Shown here: positions 1-8,311 of the stretch, one piece after another
Layout: the number at the start of each line of letters is the position of its first letter
How positions within the stretch are numbered: the stretch's first letter is position 1
DNA from: Bradyrhizobium sp. ORS 278
GTDB taxonomy: Bacteria > Pseudomonadota > Alphaproteobacteria > Rhizobiales > Xanthobacteraceae
Assembly (NCBI RefSeq): GCF_000026145.1
Contig: NC_009445.1
Coordinates: 2,852,001-2,916,000, forward strand
Direction: 5' to 3'
DNA: 64,000 bases
Notes under the pieces: generated by a model
Databases searched by the model: none
Seen by the model: the letters and a program-made list of their open reading frames with translations, nothing else
What the model was told of the DNA's origin: nothing
Position numbers and translations under genes: made by a program

Positions 1-2
1 GC

Positions 3-1937
3 CTGATCGTCGACGCCACCGTCATCATGGTGGAGGCGATCTTCCGCCGCCTGACCCAGACCACGCCGTTGTCCGCGGCCGAGTCGAGCCACATCTCGCC
101 CGAGACGATGATGGGGATGAAGAGCCACGCGATCCTGTCGGCCGCCGCCGACGTGTCGCGCTCGATCTTCTTCGCCGCCGCCATCATCATCGCCGCCTTC
201 CTGCCGCTGTTCACCTTGAGCGGCGTCGAGGGCAACATCTTCGGGCCGATGGCGCGCACCTATGCCTATGCGCTCGCCGGCGGCCTGCTTGCGACCTTCA
301 CGGTGACGCCGGCGCTCAGCGCGATCATCCTGCCGGCGCATGTCGAGGAGACCGAGACGCGGCTGATGCGGATCCTGCACGCGATCTACGCCCCGGTGCT
401 GCGCTGGGCGGTGGGCAACCGCAACCTGGTGATGGCCGGCGCGGTCGGCCTGGTGCTGCTCACCGTGGTGGTCGGCCGGCTGCTCGGCCTCGAGTTCCTG
501 CCCAAGCTGGAAGAGGGAAATCTCTGGATCCGCGCCACCCTGCCGCCGACGATCTCGCTGCAGGAGGGCAATTCCTACGTCAACGAGATGCGCAAGATGA
601 TCCGGGCGCGTCCCGAGGTCGAGGCGGTGGTCTCGCAGCATGGCCGTCCCGACGACGGCACCGACGCGGCGGGATTCTTCAATGCCGAGTTCTTCGCGCC
701 GCTGAAGCCGGTCAAGGACTGGCCGGGCACCAAGGACAAGGATCAGCTCACGGCCGAGCTGTTGAAGCAGCTCGACGACCGCTTCCCGGGCGTCGAGTTC
801 AACTTCTCGCAATATCTGCAGGACAACGTCTCCGAAGCCGTGTCCGGCGTGAAGGGCGAGAACTCGATCAAGCTCTATGGCAACGACCTGCAGGCGCTCA
901 CCGACACGGCCAACAAGATCAAGCAGGTGCTGTCGACGGTTCAGGGAGTCACCGACCTCGCGGTGTTCACCTCGCTCGGCCAGCCGACGGTGCAAATCGA
1001 CATCGACCGCGCCAAGGCCGCGCGCTATGGGCTGGCGCCCGGCGACATCAACGCGACCATCAAGGTCGCGATCGGCGGCGATACCGCCGGAGACCTCTAT
1101 GAGCCCGGAAGCGACCGGCATTTTCCGATCATCGTCCGCCTCGCGCCGGAGTATCGCAAGAGCGCCGAGGCGATCGAAAATCTGCGCATCGGCGCGCAGG
1201 GGCCGAACGGCATCACGCAGATTCCGCTGAGCGAGGTCGCGACCATCAAGCTGGTGTCGGGCGCGGCCTATATCTATCGCGAGCAACAGGAGCGCTATCT
1301 CCCGATCAAGTTCTCGGTGCGCGAGCGCGACCTCGGCAGCGCCATTCAGGAGGCGCAGCAGAAGGTCGCCGATCAGGTGCAGCTGCCGCCCGGATCGCAT
1401 CTGGAGTGGGTCGGTGAGTTTGGCAATCTGCAGGACGCGATCAAGCGGCTGTCGATCGTGGTGCCGATCAGCCTCGCTTTGATCGGCGTGCTCTTGTGGT
1501 TCAATTTCGGCTCGATGGCCGACACCTTGCTCGCGATGAGCGTGATCCCGATGGCGATCTTCGGCGGCGTCGTTGGCCTCGTGCTGACCGGCATTCCCTT
1601 CAGCGTGTCGGCGGCGATCGGCTTCATCGCCTTGTTCGGCATCGCCGTGATGGACGGCATCATCATCCTGTCGCAGTTCAACCAGCTGATCGACGAGGGT
1701 GTCGACCGCATCGAGGCCGTCATTCGCACCGGCGAATTACAGTTGCGTCCGGTGCTGATGACCTGCGTCGTCGCCGGCATCGGCCTGATGCCGGCCGCGG
1801 TGTCGACCGGCATCGGCTCGCAGGTGCAGAAGCCGCTCGCGATCGTCGTGGTCACCGGCATGATGCTGGCGCCTGCTGTCATCCTGATCACGCTGCCGGT
1901 CCTGATCTCGCTGTTCTCCCGCCGAAGGGTCCGCTAG
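3..1937 (+). CDS. Heavy-metal RND efflux pump, CzcA/CusA type (5' end missing)
   Basis: Inner-membrane proton-driven pump subunit that would work with a periplasmic adaptor and an outer-membrane channel. The reading frame is open from base 3, where LIVDATVIMVE matches the TM4 signature of the heavy-metal RND branch, so the gene starts upstream of the window; about 644 residues are visible, compared with roughly 1040 for the family. Later segments include LLWFNFGSMADTLL and LFGIAVMDGIIILSQFN, as expected for the TM10-TM12 block, with the second periplasmic porter domain between. The stop shares the bases CTAG with the stop of the convergent ABC ATPase gene, a 4-base tail-to-tail overlap. The substrate cannot be told from this fragment; a divalent metal ion is likely from the family. 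Confidence 0.9.
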   Translation: MIVDATVIMVEAIFRRLTQTTPLSAAESSHISPETMMGMKSHAILSAAADVSRSIFFAAAIIIAAFLPLFTLSGVEGNIFGPMARTYAYALAGGLLATFTVTPALSAIILPAHVEETETRLMRILHAIYAPVLRWAVGNRNLVMAGAVGLVLLTVVVGRLLGLEFLPKLEEGNLWIRATLPPTISLQEGNSYVNEMRKMIRARPEVEAVVSQHGRPDDGTDAAGFFNAEFFAPLKPVKDWPGTKDKDQLTAELLKQLDDRFPGVEFNFSQYLQDNVSEAVSGVKGENSIKLYGNDLQALTDTANKIKQVLSTVQGVTDLAVFTSLGQPTVQIDIDRAKAARYGLAPGDINATIKVAIGGDTAGDLYEPGSDRHFPIIVRLAPEYRKSAEAIENLRIGAQGPNGITQIPLSEVATIKLVSGAAYIYREQQERYLPIKFSVRERDLGSAIQEAQQKVADQVQLPPGSHLEWVGEFGNLQDAIKRLSIVVPISLALIGVLLWFNFGSMADTLLAMSVIPMAIFGGVVGLVLTGIPFSVSAAIGFIALFGIAVMDGIIILSQFNQLIDEGVDRIEAVIRTGELQLRPVLMTCVVAGIGLMPAAVSTGIGSQVQKPLAIVVVTGMMLAPAVILITLPVLISLFSRRRVR

Positions 1938-2635
1938 ATGCGCATGTGCTCGTCGATCCGCGCCGCTGAATCCGCATCGATGGCGGCAGCATCCACGATC
2001 TCGCCACGCTTGAACACGAGGTAGCGATCGCTGATCGACAACGCGAACGGCAGATGCTGCTCGACCACGATCATGGAGGTGCCGATCTCGTGGCGGACCC
2101 GCACCAGCACCTCGGACAGACGATCGACGACGGACGGCTGCAGACCTTCGGTGACCTCGTCGAGCAGCAGCACGTCGGGCTTGGCCATCAGCGCGCGGGC
2201 GACGATCAGCATCTTCTGCTCGCCGCCCGACAGTGTGCCCGCGCGCTGGCTGAGCCGTTTGGTCAGCACTGGAAACCAGCCGCCGACCTGCTCGAACAGC
2301 GCATCGATGTCCTTGTCCGACAGCAGCCCGAGCCGGAGATTGTCGCGGACGGACAGGTCCTGGAACAGGGCATGCTCCTGCGGCACATAGACCAGACCCA
2401 TCTTGCGCTTCAGATGCGGCGCCACCCGCGTCACGTCCTTGCCCGCGAGCCTGACGCTGCCGCGCCAGGCCGGCAGGAAGCCGAGAATGGCCTTGAGCAG
2501 CGAGGTCTTGCCCATGCCGTTCTTGCCGACGATGGCCAGCGTCTCGGCCTTCGCCAGCGCAAAGCCGACATTGCTGATGACCTCAGAGGAACCATAGCCG
2601 CTGGCGAGCTCGTTGACTTCCAGCATGGTGCTCAT
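1934..2635 (-). CDS. ABC transporter ATP-binding protein, LivF/UrtE type
   Basis: Second ATPase of a branched-chain-amino-acid/urea/amide-type importer, 233 residues, the usual LivF/UrtE length. Walker A is GKNGMGKTS near residue 37, the signature is LSGGEQ and Walker B is VLLLDEVTEGL. Its ATG overlaps the stop of the upstream permease-ATPase fusion by 4 bases (ATGA), which indicates translational coupling. It is the last gene of the locus that starts with amiC and amiR, so its cargo is probably a short amide or urea-like compound rather than leucine; that is inferred from the neighbours. Confidence 0.93.
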   Translation of the reverse strand: MSTMLEVNELASGYGSSEVISNVGFALAKAETLAIVGKNGMGKTSLLKAILGFLPAWRGSVRLAGKDVTRVAPHLKRKMGLVYVPQEHALFQDLSVRDNLRLGLLSDKDIDALFEQVGGWFPVLTKRLSQRAGTLSGGEQKMLIVARALMAKPDVLLLDEVTEGLQPSVVDRLSEVLVRVRHEIGTSMIVVEQHLPFALSISDRYLVFKRGEIVDAAAIDADSAARIDEHMRI

Positions 2636-4446
2636 GCCGGCACCTCCGCATGCGTCACGTGCTGTCCGGTATAGATCTCGCGCACCAGCTCGCTGTTGAC
2701 GACCTCGTCGACCGAGCCGTCGAGCGCGAGCCGGCCCTGATGCAGCACGATGATGCGCGAGGAGATCTCGCGAACGAAATCGAGATCGTGCTCGACGAGC
2801 AGAATGCAGAGGCGGTCGCGCCGGGCGAGGGTGGTCAGGATGTCGGCAAATCCCTGCCGCTCGGCGCGCGTCAGGCCGGCGGTGGGCTCGTCGAGCAGCA
2901 GCACGTCCGGCTCGAGCGACAGCACCATCGCCAGCTCAAGCGCCTGCTTCAGCCCATGGCTGAGATTGCGCGCCTCCTCGTCGAGCCGTTCGCCGAGGCC
3001 GGAGCGTTCAACGACGGACATCGCCGCTGGCGGAAGAGCCAAGGTGTCCGAACGTGATGTGAGCGCGGGCGGATCGGCATGCGTCCGCGCGACGCGCAGG
3101 CATTCCGCGACGGTCAGCGTCTCAAAGACAGACGCCGTCTGGAACTTGCGGCCCAGACCGAAACGCACGACGCGATCCGGCGGCAGCCGGGCGATGTCAT
3201 GGCCGGCGATCGAGACGTCGCCGGTCGAGCGCTCGCGTCCGTCGGACAGGCAACGGATCAGGGTGGTTTTACCGGCACCGTTGGGACCGACCAAGCTCAG
3301 CAATTCGCCGCGGTAGGCCGTGAACTGCACGCCGTCCAAGACGGCGAGACTGCCGTAGCGCTTGCCGAGTGCGCGTACTTCGATCGCGACGGCATCAGGA
3401 TTGCTGACGGCGGTGGCGGTGACAGCCGGCTGCAGACGCGTCTGAGCGCCTGCCGAACGCCCGCGCTTGACCAGGCGCATCACTGCGCCGAGCAGGCCAT
3501 CCGGAAAAACGAGGATCACAGCGATCAGCGCCACGCCGACGATCAGCTCCCAGACGTAGGGAAGGCTGTTGGCGAGATAGGCGCTGGCGACCTCGATGCA
3601 CAGCGCGCCAATCACTGGGCCGATCACGGTGCCGCGGCCGCCGAGCGCGACCATGATCACGAGGTTGGTGCCGAAGGTGAAGCTGGCATTCTCGGGAGCC
3701 GCGACCGCGCCGAAGCCGGCATAGAAGAAGCCGGCCAAGGCGGAGACGATCGCGCAGAGCACCAGGACGACGATCCGCAGGCGGGAGGTGTCGATGCCGA
3801 GATAGGTGCAGCGCGCGTCATTGTCGCGCAGCGCTGACAGCAGCCGGCCGGTGTCGCTGCGCATCACGACGAGCGCAAGCACCGCGGTTGCGAGCAGTCC
3901 GAGACCGGCAAGGCGCAGCCAGGTCTCGATCTCCAGGTCGAAACTCTCGAAGCCGACGAGGCCACTCGACGATCCTGTGAACGTGCCGCCGGAGTAGAGG
4001 ATCTGCACCAGCACGATCGGCACGACCAGCGAGATCACCGACGCGTACAGCGGCGTCGAGCCGGGATAGAACGACAGCCAGCCGGTGAAGGCGGCAACGG
4101 CCGCTGCAACCGCGACCGCGGCGCCGATCGCAGCAAAAATCTGCCACGTGCCGAAGCCGTATTCGGTGAACATGATCGCGAGCGCATAGGCGCCGATGCC
4201 GAAGAACGCGGATTGCCCGAACGTCAGCGTGCCGCAATAGCCCCACATGATGTCGACGGTGATCGCCGCGATCGCCACGAAGCAGGCGCGCACCAGGATG
4301 TTCACGAGATAGGTGTCGAGCAGCAGCGGCGCGACGAGGATCACAGCGGCGGCGAGCGCCACCAGCAACGCGGGAACGATCACGCGCGGCAGCGCCCGGC
4401 TCGTGGATGATGTTGCAGGAGAGGCGAGGGGGCGCGCATCAGGCAC
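2632..4446 (-). CDS. Fused ABC permease (LivM/UrtC) and ATPase (LivG/UrtD)
   Basis: Inner-membrane importer subunit of 604 residues joining two usually separate proteins. Residues about 20-330 are a LivM-type permease with multiple hydrophobic segments; residues about 350-604 are an ATPase with Walker A GPNGAGKTT, signature LSHGLKQ and Walker B VLLLDEPTAGL. LSHGxKQ is the form typical of UrtD-like urea/amide ATPases. The start chosen is GTG at 4446, with GGAGGG eight bases upstream and an 8-base overlap with the end of the permease gene before it; a longer frame to 4497 adds arginine-rich residues without family likeness. The frame is continuous, so the fusion is real in this sequence. Confidence 0.9.
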   Translation of the reverse strand: MPDARPLASPATSSTSRALPRVIVPALLVALAAAVILVAPLLLDTYLVNILVRACFVAIAAITVDIMWGYCGTLTFGQSAFFGIGAYALAIMFTEYGFGTWQIFAAIGAAVAVAAAVAAFTGWLSFYPGSTPLYASVISLVVPIVLVQILYSGGTFTGSSSGLVGFESFDLEIETWLRLAGLGLLATAVLALVVMRSDTGRLLSALRDNDARCTYLGIDTSRLRIVVLVLCAIVSALAGFFYAGFGAVAAPENASFTFGTNLVIMVALGGRGTVIGPVIGALCIEVASAYLANSLPYVWELIVGVALIAVILVFPDGLLGAVMRLVKRGRSAGAQTRLQPAVTATAVSNPDAVAIEVRALGKRYGSLAVLDGVQFTAYRGELLSLVGPNGAGKTTLIRCLSDGRERSTGDVSIAGHDIARLPPDRVVRFGLGRKFQTASVFETLTVAECLRVARTHADPPALTSRSDTLALPPAAMSVVERSGLGERLDEEARNLSHGLKQALELAMVLSLEPDVLLLDEPTAGLTRAERQGFADILTTLARRDRLCILLVEHDLDFVREISSRIIVLHQGRLALDGSVDEVVNSELVREIYTGQHVTHAEVPA

Positions 4447-5275
4447 GGGCAAAGCCCTCCGGCCGGATCCGCAACACGATCGCGGCGCAGATCGCAATGG
4501 TCAGGCCACCCAGGATCGGATTGACGAAGGTCGAGACCAGCACCTGCAGCGTTCCCAGCACGGCGCAGGAGCCGGCCAGCGCCAGCAGCGAGCCGCCCGA
4601 GACCATCACCAGCATGAAGGCGCCGATCAGCCAGGGCACGCCCATGTTCGGATCGACGCTCGATAGCGGCGTGATCAGCGCGCCGGACAGCGCGGCGAGT
4701 CCGCTGCCGAGCGCGAAGGTGATCAACCGGACGCGCGATGAATCGACCCCGAGTCCCTGCGCCAGCATCTCGTTCATGATCACGGCCTTTGTCGAGAGAC
4801 CCAGTCGCGTGCCATTGAGCAGGCCGGTGAAGAGCAGGCCGACGATAGCGGCGGCTACGATCATCACCAGCCGGTAGGCCGAGTAATCGGCGCCGAACAG
4901 ATGCACCGTGCCCGAGATCGGCGCCTGCACGAACTGCACCTCGCGGCCGAACATCAAGGTGATGAGCTGTCCCAGCACGATGCCGAGGCCCCAGGTAGCG
5001 AGGATCGCATCGAGCGGGCGCTGATAGAGACGGCGGACAATAACAATTTCAGTAGCCCCGCCACAGATCGCGCCGGCGATGAAGGCCAGCGGCAGAACCA
5101 GGAACCAGGGCAGGCCCAGCTGCGCGCCGACGAGGGCCGAGTAAGCGCCGACGGTGAGGAAGGCGGCATGGGCGAAGTTGATAATCTTCATCACGCCGAA
5201 CACGATCAGGAGACCGGCGGCGATGATGAAGAGCATGGCGGCCGTCGTGACGGCATCGAGGGCGACGGTCAGCAT
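4439..5275 (-). CDS. ABC permease, LivH/UrtB type
   Basis: First permease subunit of the amide/urea-type importer, 278 residues, almost wholly hydrophobic. The segment GVMKIINFAHAAFLTVGAY is the usual LivH/UrtB hallmark near the N-terminus. I chose ATG at 5275, which has GGAAG a few bases upstream; a GTG four codons earlier at 5287 lacks a visible Shine-Dalgarno. The stop overlaps the start of the permease-ATPase fusion. It lies between the binding-protein gene and that fusion, in the standard order for this transporter class. Confidence 0.93.
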   Translation of the reverse strand: MLTVALDAVTTAAMLFIIAAGLLIVFGVMKIINFAHAAFLTVGAYSALVGAQLGLPWFLVLPLAFIAGAICGGATEIVIVRRLYQRPLDAILATWGLGIVLGQLITLMFGREVQFVQAPISGTVHLFGADYSAYRLVMIVAAAIVGLLFTGLLNGTRLGLSTKAVIMNEMLAQGLGVDSSRVRLITFALGSGLAALSGALITPLSSVDPNMGVPWLIGAFMLVMVSGGSLLALAGSCAVLGTLQVLVSTFVNPILGGLTIAICAAIVLRIRPEGFARA

Positions 5276-5350
5276 GGTCACTTCCACTTGAGAGAAGCGG
5301 GGCGGGCTGTAGTCCGCCCCGCGGGATCATACGCGATCAGGCGTGCTGTT

Positions 5351-6511
5351 TCACGACTTGCCGGGGCACTGCGCGCCGGGATCGACGTCCTTGAAGCTCT
5401 GGATCACCTTGACGCTGCCGTCGGCCTGAACCTGGCCGAGATACATGGTCAGCGGCGCGTGGCGCTGCTTGTCCATCTTGATGGTGCCGCGGGGACCATC
5501 GACCGAGACCTCGGCGAGCGCCTTCAGTACTTTGTCCTGATCGGTGCTGCCGGCCTTCTCGACCGCGGCCTTGTAGGCGTAGACGGCCTCGTACTGCGGA
5601 ACCGAGAGATCATTCGGGGTCTTGAGCTCGGCGCCGAACTTCTTCGCCATCGAGGCCAGGAAGGTCTTGTTGGCCGGCGTGTCGATGCCGGTCACGTAGG
5701 AGGCAGACAGATAGATGCCGGCAGCATCGGCGCCCATGCCCTTGGCTGTGCCTTCGTCCACGGCGAGATTGCCGTAGGGCAGGTTCACGCCGGCGGCGCG
5801 CAGCTGCTTGGTGAGGGTGACGTTCGGCGCGCCGCCCGCGGTCGAGGTGATCAGCGCATCGGCGCCAGAGGCCTTCAGCTTGGAGATGATCGAGGTCCAG
5901 TCGGAGCCGTCCATCGGCAGATATTCCTCGCCGACGACTTTGCCGCCGGTCTTCTCGATATACATCTTCGTAAACGCGAGCATGCCGCGGCCGAAGGCAT
6001 AATCGGAGCCGATCAGGAAGTAGTTCTTCGCCTTCTTCTCCTTGTTGAAGTAGTCGACGATCGGCGGCACCTGCTGGTCCGGCACCCAGGCGTTGACGTA
6101 GAGATAGGGGCTGCACGACTTACCCTCGTAGAACGAGGTGTAGATGTAGGGCGTCTTGCCGCGCGCGACGATCGGCAGGCCGGCATTGCGGGCCGCGCTG
6201 GTCTCCATCGAGATCAGCACGTTGACCTTCTTCTGGAAGATCAGCGCGTCGAACGCCTTCTGCGCGCCGGCAGCGCCAGAAGCGTCGTCAGCGACTTCCA
6301 GCTCCAGCTTGCGGCCGAGCACGCCGCCCTTGGCGTTGATCTCCTCGACCGCCAGCTCGGCGGATTGCACCACCGACGGCGCGACGACGGAGTTGGCGCC
6401 GGACAGGCCGACGGGAACGCCGATCTTGATCGGATCGGCGGCGAAAGCGGACGAGAGCGCGGTCGCCGCGAAGGCGAGCGCGAGTGAAGTGGTGAGCAAA
6501 CGTGATGTCAT
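5351..6511 (-). CDS. Periplasmic substrate-binding protein, AmiC/UrtA-like
   Basis: Exported binding protein of the importer, 386 residues from ATG at 6511, which has GGAGG seven bases upstream; a start 8 codons earlier would put that ribosome site inside the gene. The N-terminus SRLLTTSLALAFAATALSSA is a signal peptide with cleavage near AFA-ADP. The mature part starts IKIGVPVGLSG and has the type I periplasmic-binding fold seen in urea and amide receptors. It is a distant relative of the cytosolic sensor AmiC encoded upstream in the same locus, so one locus carries two related ligand binders in different compartments. The ligand is inferred to be a short-chain amide, nitrile or urea. Confidence 0.92.
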   Translation of the reverse strand: MTSRLLTTSLALAFAATALSSAFAADPIKIGVPVGLSGANSVVAPSVVQSAELAVEEINAKGGVLGRKLELEVADDASGAAGAQKAFDALIFQKKVNVLISMETSAARNAGLPIVARGKTPYIYTSFYEGKSCSPYLYVNAWVPDQQVPPIVDYFNKEKKAKNYFLIGSDYAFGRGMLAFTKMYIEKTGGKVVGEEYLPMDGSDWTSIISKLKASGADALITSTAGGAPNVTLTKQLRAAGVNLPYGNLAVDEGTAKGMGADAAGIYLSASYVTGIDTPANKTFLASMAKKFGAELKTPNDLSVPQYEAVYAYKAAVEKAGSTDQDKVLKALAEVSVDGPRGTIKMDKQRHAPLTMYLGQVQADGSVKVIQSFKDVDPGAQCPGKS

Positions 6512-6553
6512 CGTTGGTCCTCCATGAATGGTCAAAACAGAAAGGCGAAGTTG

Positions 6554-7429
6554 TCAGTACCAACCGCGCTTGACCTCGCTGCCGAGCATCTCGTCGTAGA
6601 CGTCGGAGCGACGGTCGCGCAGGACCTGGTTGAAGGCGTTCCAGTTGCGGGCGCGGCGGGCCTCGCCGAGCGCCACATCGGCGATCACGATCTCCTCCTT
6701 GTCGCGGCTCGCAGGACCGGCGACCGGCCAGCCGGTGTAGCTGACGATCAGGCTCTGGCCTTCGAACGGCTGACCGCGCTCGACGCCGACGCGGTCGGCG
6801 CAGGCGATGAAGATGGAGTTGGAATGCGCCGCCGCCATCGCCAGGATGTTGGCCATGGCCTCGCGTCCCGGCGCCTGGCCAGGGATCGGCACCCAGTTCG
6901 TCGGCACGCAGACGATGTCGGCGCCCTGCAGCGCGTTGAGGCGATAGGTCTCCGGGAACCACCCGTCATAGCAGATCGCCATGCCGATGCGGCCGATCTC
7001 GGTGTGGTAGACGGGGAAGCCCAGATTGCCGGGCTCGAAATACAGGTTCTCCTCGTTCCACAGGTGCACCTTGCGGAACGTGCCGATGTAGCCCTTCGGC
7101 CCGATCAGCACCGCGCTGTTGTAGAGCTTGGTCCCGTCGCGCTCGCATATGCCGGCGACGAGATGCAGGCCGTGCTTGGCCGCGATCTCGCTCCATGCGG
7201 TCATCGCGGGGCCGTTGGGAATTGTCTCCGAGGCGGCGAAGGCCTCCTCGCGGGATTTGAACACGTAGCCGGAGGAGGCGAGTTCGGGGAGCACCACGAG
7301 CTTGGCGCCTTGCGCCACCGCCTGTTGGATCAAATCGAGGCTGTGGGCGAGGTTGGTGGCCAACTCGCCGACCATCGGCTGCATCTGGATGCAGGCGATC
7401 CGCAGTTTGCTGTCGTCATCCGTCGTCAA
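6554..7429 (-). CDS. Nitrilase-superfamily amide/nitrile hydrolase
   Basis: Cytosolic carbon-nitrogen hydrolase expected to release ammonia from an amide or nitrile. The catalytic triad is visible: Glu49 in LPELASSGY, Lys120 in FRKVHLW and Cys153 in AICYDGWFPE. I chose the TTG at 7429, which has GGAG nine bases upstream and gives 291 residues; the frame is open to 7588, but that extension runs through the leader terminator and has no family likeness. It is first in the transport operon and directly follows the amiR leader, so it is the likely main target of AmiR antitermination. It is shorter than classical AmiE (about 345 residues) and belongs to a different branch, so the exact substrate is unknown. 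Confidence 0.9.
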   Translation of the reverse strand: MTTDDDSKLRIACIQMQPMVGELATNLAHSLDLIQQAVAQGAKLVVLPELASSGYVFKSREEAFAASETIPNGPAMTAWSEIAAKHGLHLVAGICERDGTKLYNSAVLIGPKGYIGTFRKVHLWNEENLYFEPGNLGFPVYHTEIGRIGMAICYDGWFPETYRLNALQGADIVCVPTNWVPIPGQAPGREAMANILAMAAAHSNSIFIACADRVGVERGQPFEGQSLIVSYTGWPVAGPASRDKEEIVIADVALGEARRARNWNAFNQVLRDRRSDVYDEMLGSEVKRGWY

Positions 7430-7473
7430 GGCACGAGTCTCCGTTGCGTTCGCGAGGATCGCGCGCGCCAAAC

Positions 7474-7514
7474 AAAAAGCCCCCGACTGCGCCTTGCGGC
7501 GCAATACGAGGGCT
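7474..7514 (-). terminator. Intrinsic terminator in the leader of the amide operon
   Basis: Read on the minus strand, arm AGCCCTCGTATTGCGCC, loop GCAA, and arm GGCGCAGTCGGGGGCT are followed by TTTTTG. It lies between the stop of amiR and the TTG start of the hydrolase, the position at which an ANTAR protein relieves termination. Without antitermination, transcripts entering from amiR should end here. Confidence 0.85.
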
Positions 7515-7567
7515 GCATAGCCTGATGTGAAATGGCCGACCGGCCATTGGCGGACATGCGATGTCCG
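7511..7567 (-). promoter_or_regulatory. Hairpin cluster before the terminator, candidate ANTAR (AmiR) target
   Basis: Three hairpins lie just before the terminator on the minus strand: GGACAT-cgc-ATGTCC (7552-7566), AATGGCC-ggtc-GGCCATT (7531-7548) and GGCT-atgc-AGCC (7511-7522). The last uses the same AGCC bases that form the 5' arm of the terminator, so the two cannot form together. A fourth hairpin, GCCCA-N5-TGGGC (7641-7655), lies nearer amiR. ANTAR targets are known to be paired hexaloop hairpins with A at loop position 1 and G at 4, the second overlapping a terminator. Taking GGC/GCC as the stem, the overlapping loop is TATGCA, which has G at 4 but T at 1, so the match is partial. Confidence 0.6.
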
Positions 7568-7669
7568 CAACGACCACAAGTAACTCAAATGCGCGATACG
7601 AAGTCAACGCCGTCGCCTGCAAAAATTTGAGGCCGCCGCTGCCCAACGCGTGGGCGCAACAATTGGCCC

Positions 7670-8311
7670 TCAGCGGGAAACCGGCGCATCCAGCACCCCC
7701 AATCCGCCCAATGTCTCCTGTGCGTTGATGATCGAGATCGCGATGTCGGCCATCGCCACGCGCTTCTGCGTCGCCTGGGCGCGGATCAGCTCATAGGCCT
7801 CGACCTCGCCCACCTGCTTCAACCCCATCAGGATCTTCACCGCCTTGTCGACGTCGCGCCGCGCTTTCAACGTCTCCTCCAGCTTCTGCACCTTGCCTTC
7901 GAGCCGTCGCGTGTAGCCGCGCAGCGAGCGGGCCAGCACGAGCGAAGAGAGGATGCCGAACGAGCGGATCGGCTTGTTGACGACGCCATGCGCGTTGCTG
8001 TCGAGCAGGCGCTTGAGGATGGTCGGATTCTCGTAGTCGACGATGGCGATGAAGGTGAGCGGATGCTCGGTGGTGCCTTCCGGGAAGATCATCTCCTCCG
8101 AGGTCTCGATCAGCTGGAACACCGTGTCGATGTCGTGCGGGATCGCGGCCGGCGGCGGCCACACGCCGCGCACGTTGCAGCCGATGCGCTTGAGCTGATC
8201 GATCAGTGCGTCGCCTTCGGCATCGCGCGGATGGATGACCAGCACGCGGGCGCCTCGCAGCTCCTCGATGAGGCGGCGCACGCCGGGCTTCATGCGGTCA
8301 TCCGGCCTCAT
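7670..8311 (-). CDS. amiR: AmiR-type ANTAR antitermination regulator
   Basis: RNA-binding antiterminator of 213 residues. An N-terminal pseudo-receiver domain (about 1-125) is followed by a coiled coil (LEGKVQKLEETLKARRDVDK) and an ANTAR domain with the pattern ILMGLKQVGEVEAYELIR and IAISII. In Pseudomonas AmiR is held inactive by AmiC until an amide binds, then prevents termination ahead of the amidase gene. Its ATG overlaps the amiC stop by 4 bases, matching the need for a fixed AmiC:AmiR ratio. The leader just downstream contains hairpins and a terminator, the expected substrate. Confidence 0.93.
   Translation of the reverse strand: MRPDDRMKPGVRRLIEELRGARVLVIHPRDAEGDALIDQLKRIGCNVRGVWPPPAAIPHDIDTVFQLIETSEEMIFPEGTTEHPLTFIAIVDYENPTILKRLLDSNAHGVVNKPIRSFGILSSLVLARSLRGYTRRLEGKVQKLEETLKARRDVDKAVKILMGLKQVGEVEAYELIRAQATQKRVAMADIAISIINAQETLGGLGVLDAPVSR

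Noticed and set aside
7430..7588. N-terminal extension of the nitrilase-type hydrolase
   Set aside because: It would be translated through the leader hairpins and terminator; a GGAG-supported TTG at 7429 gives the family length.
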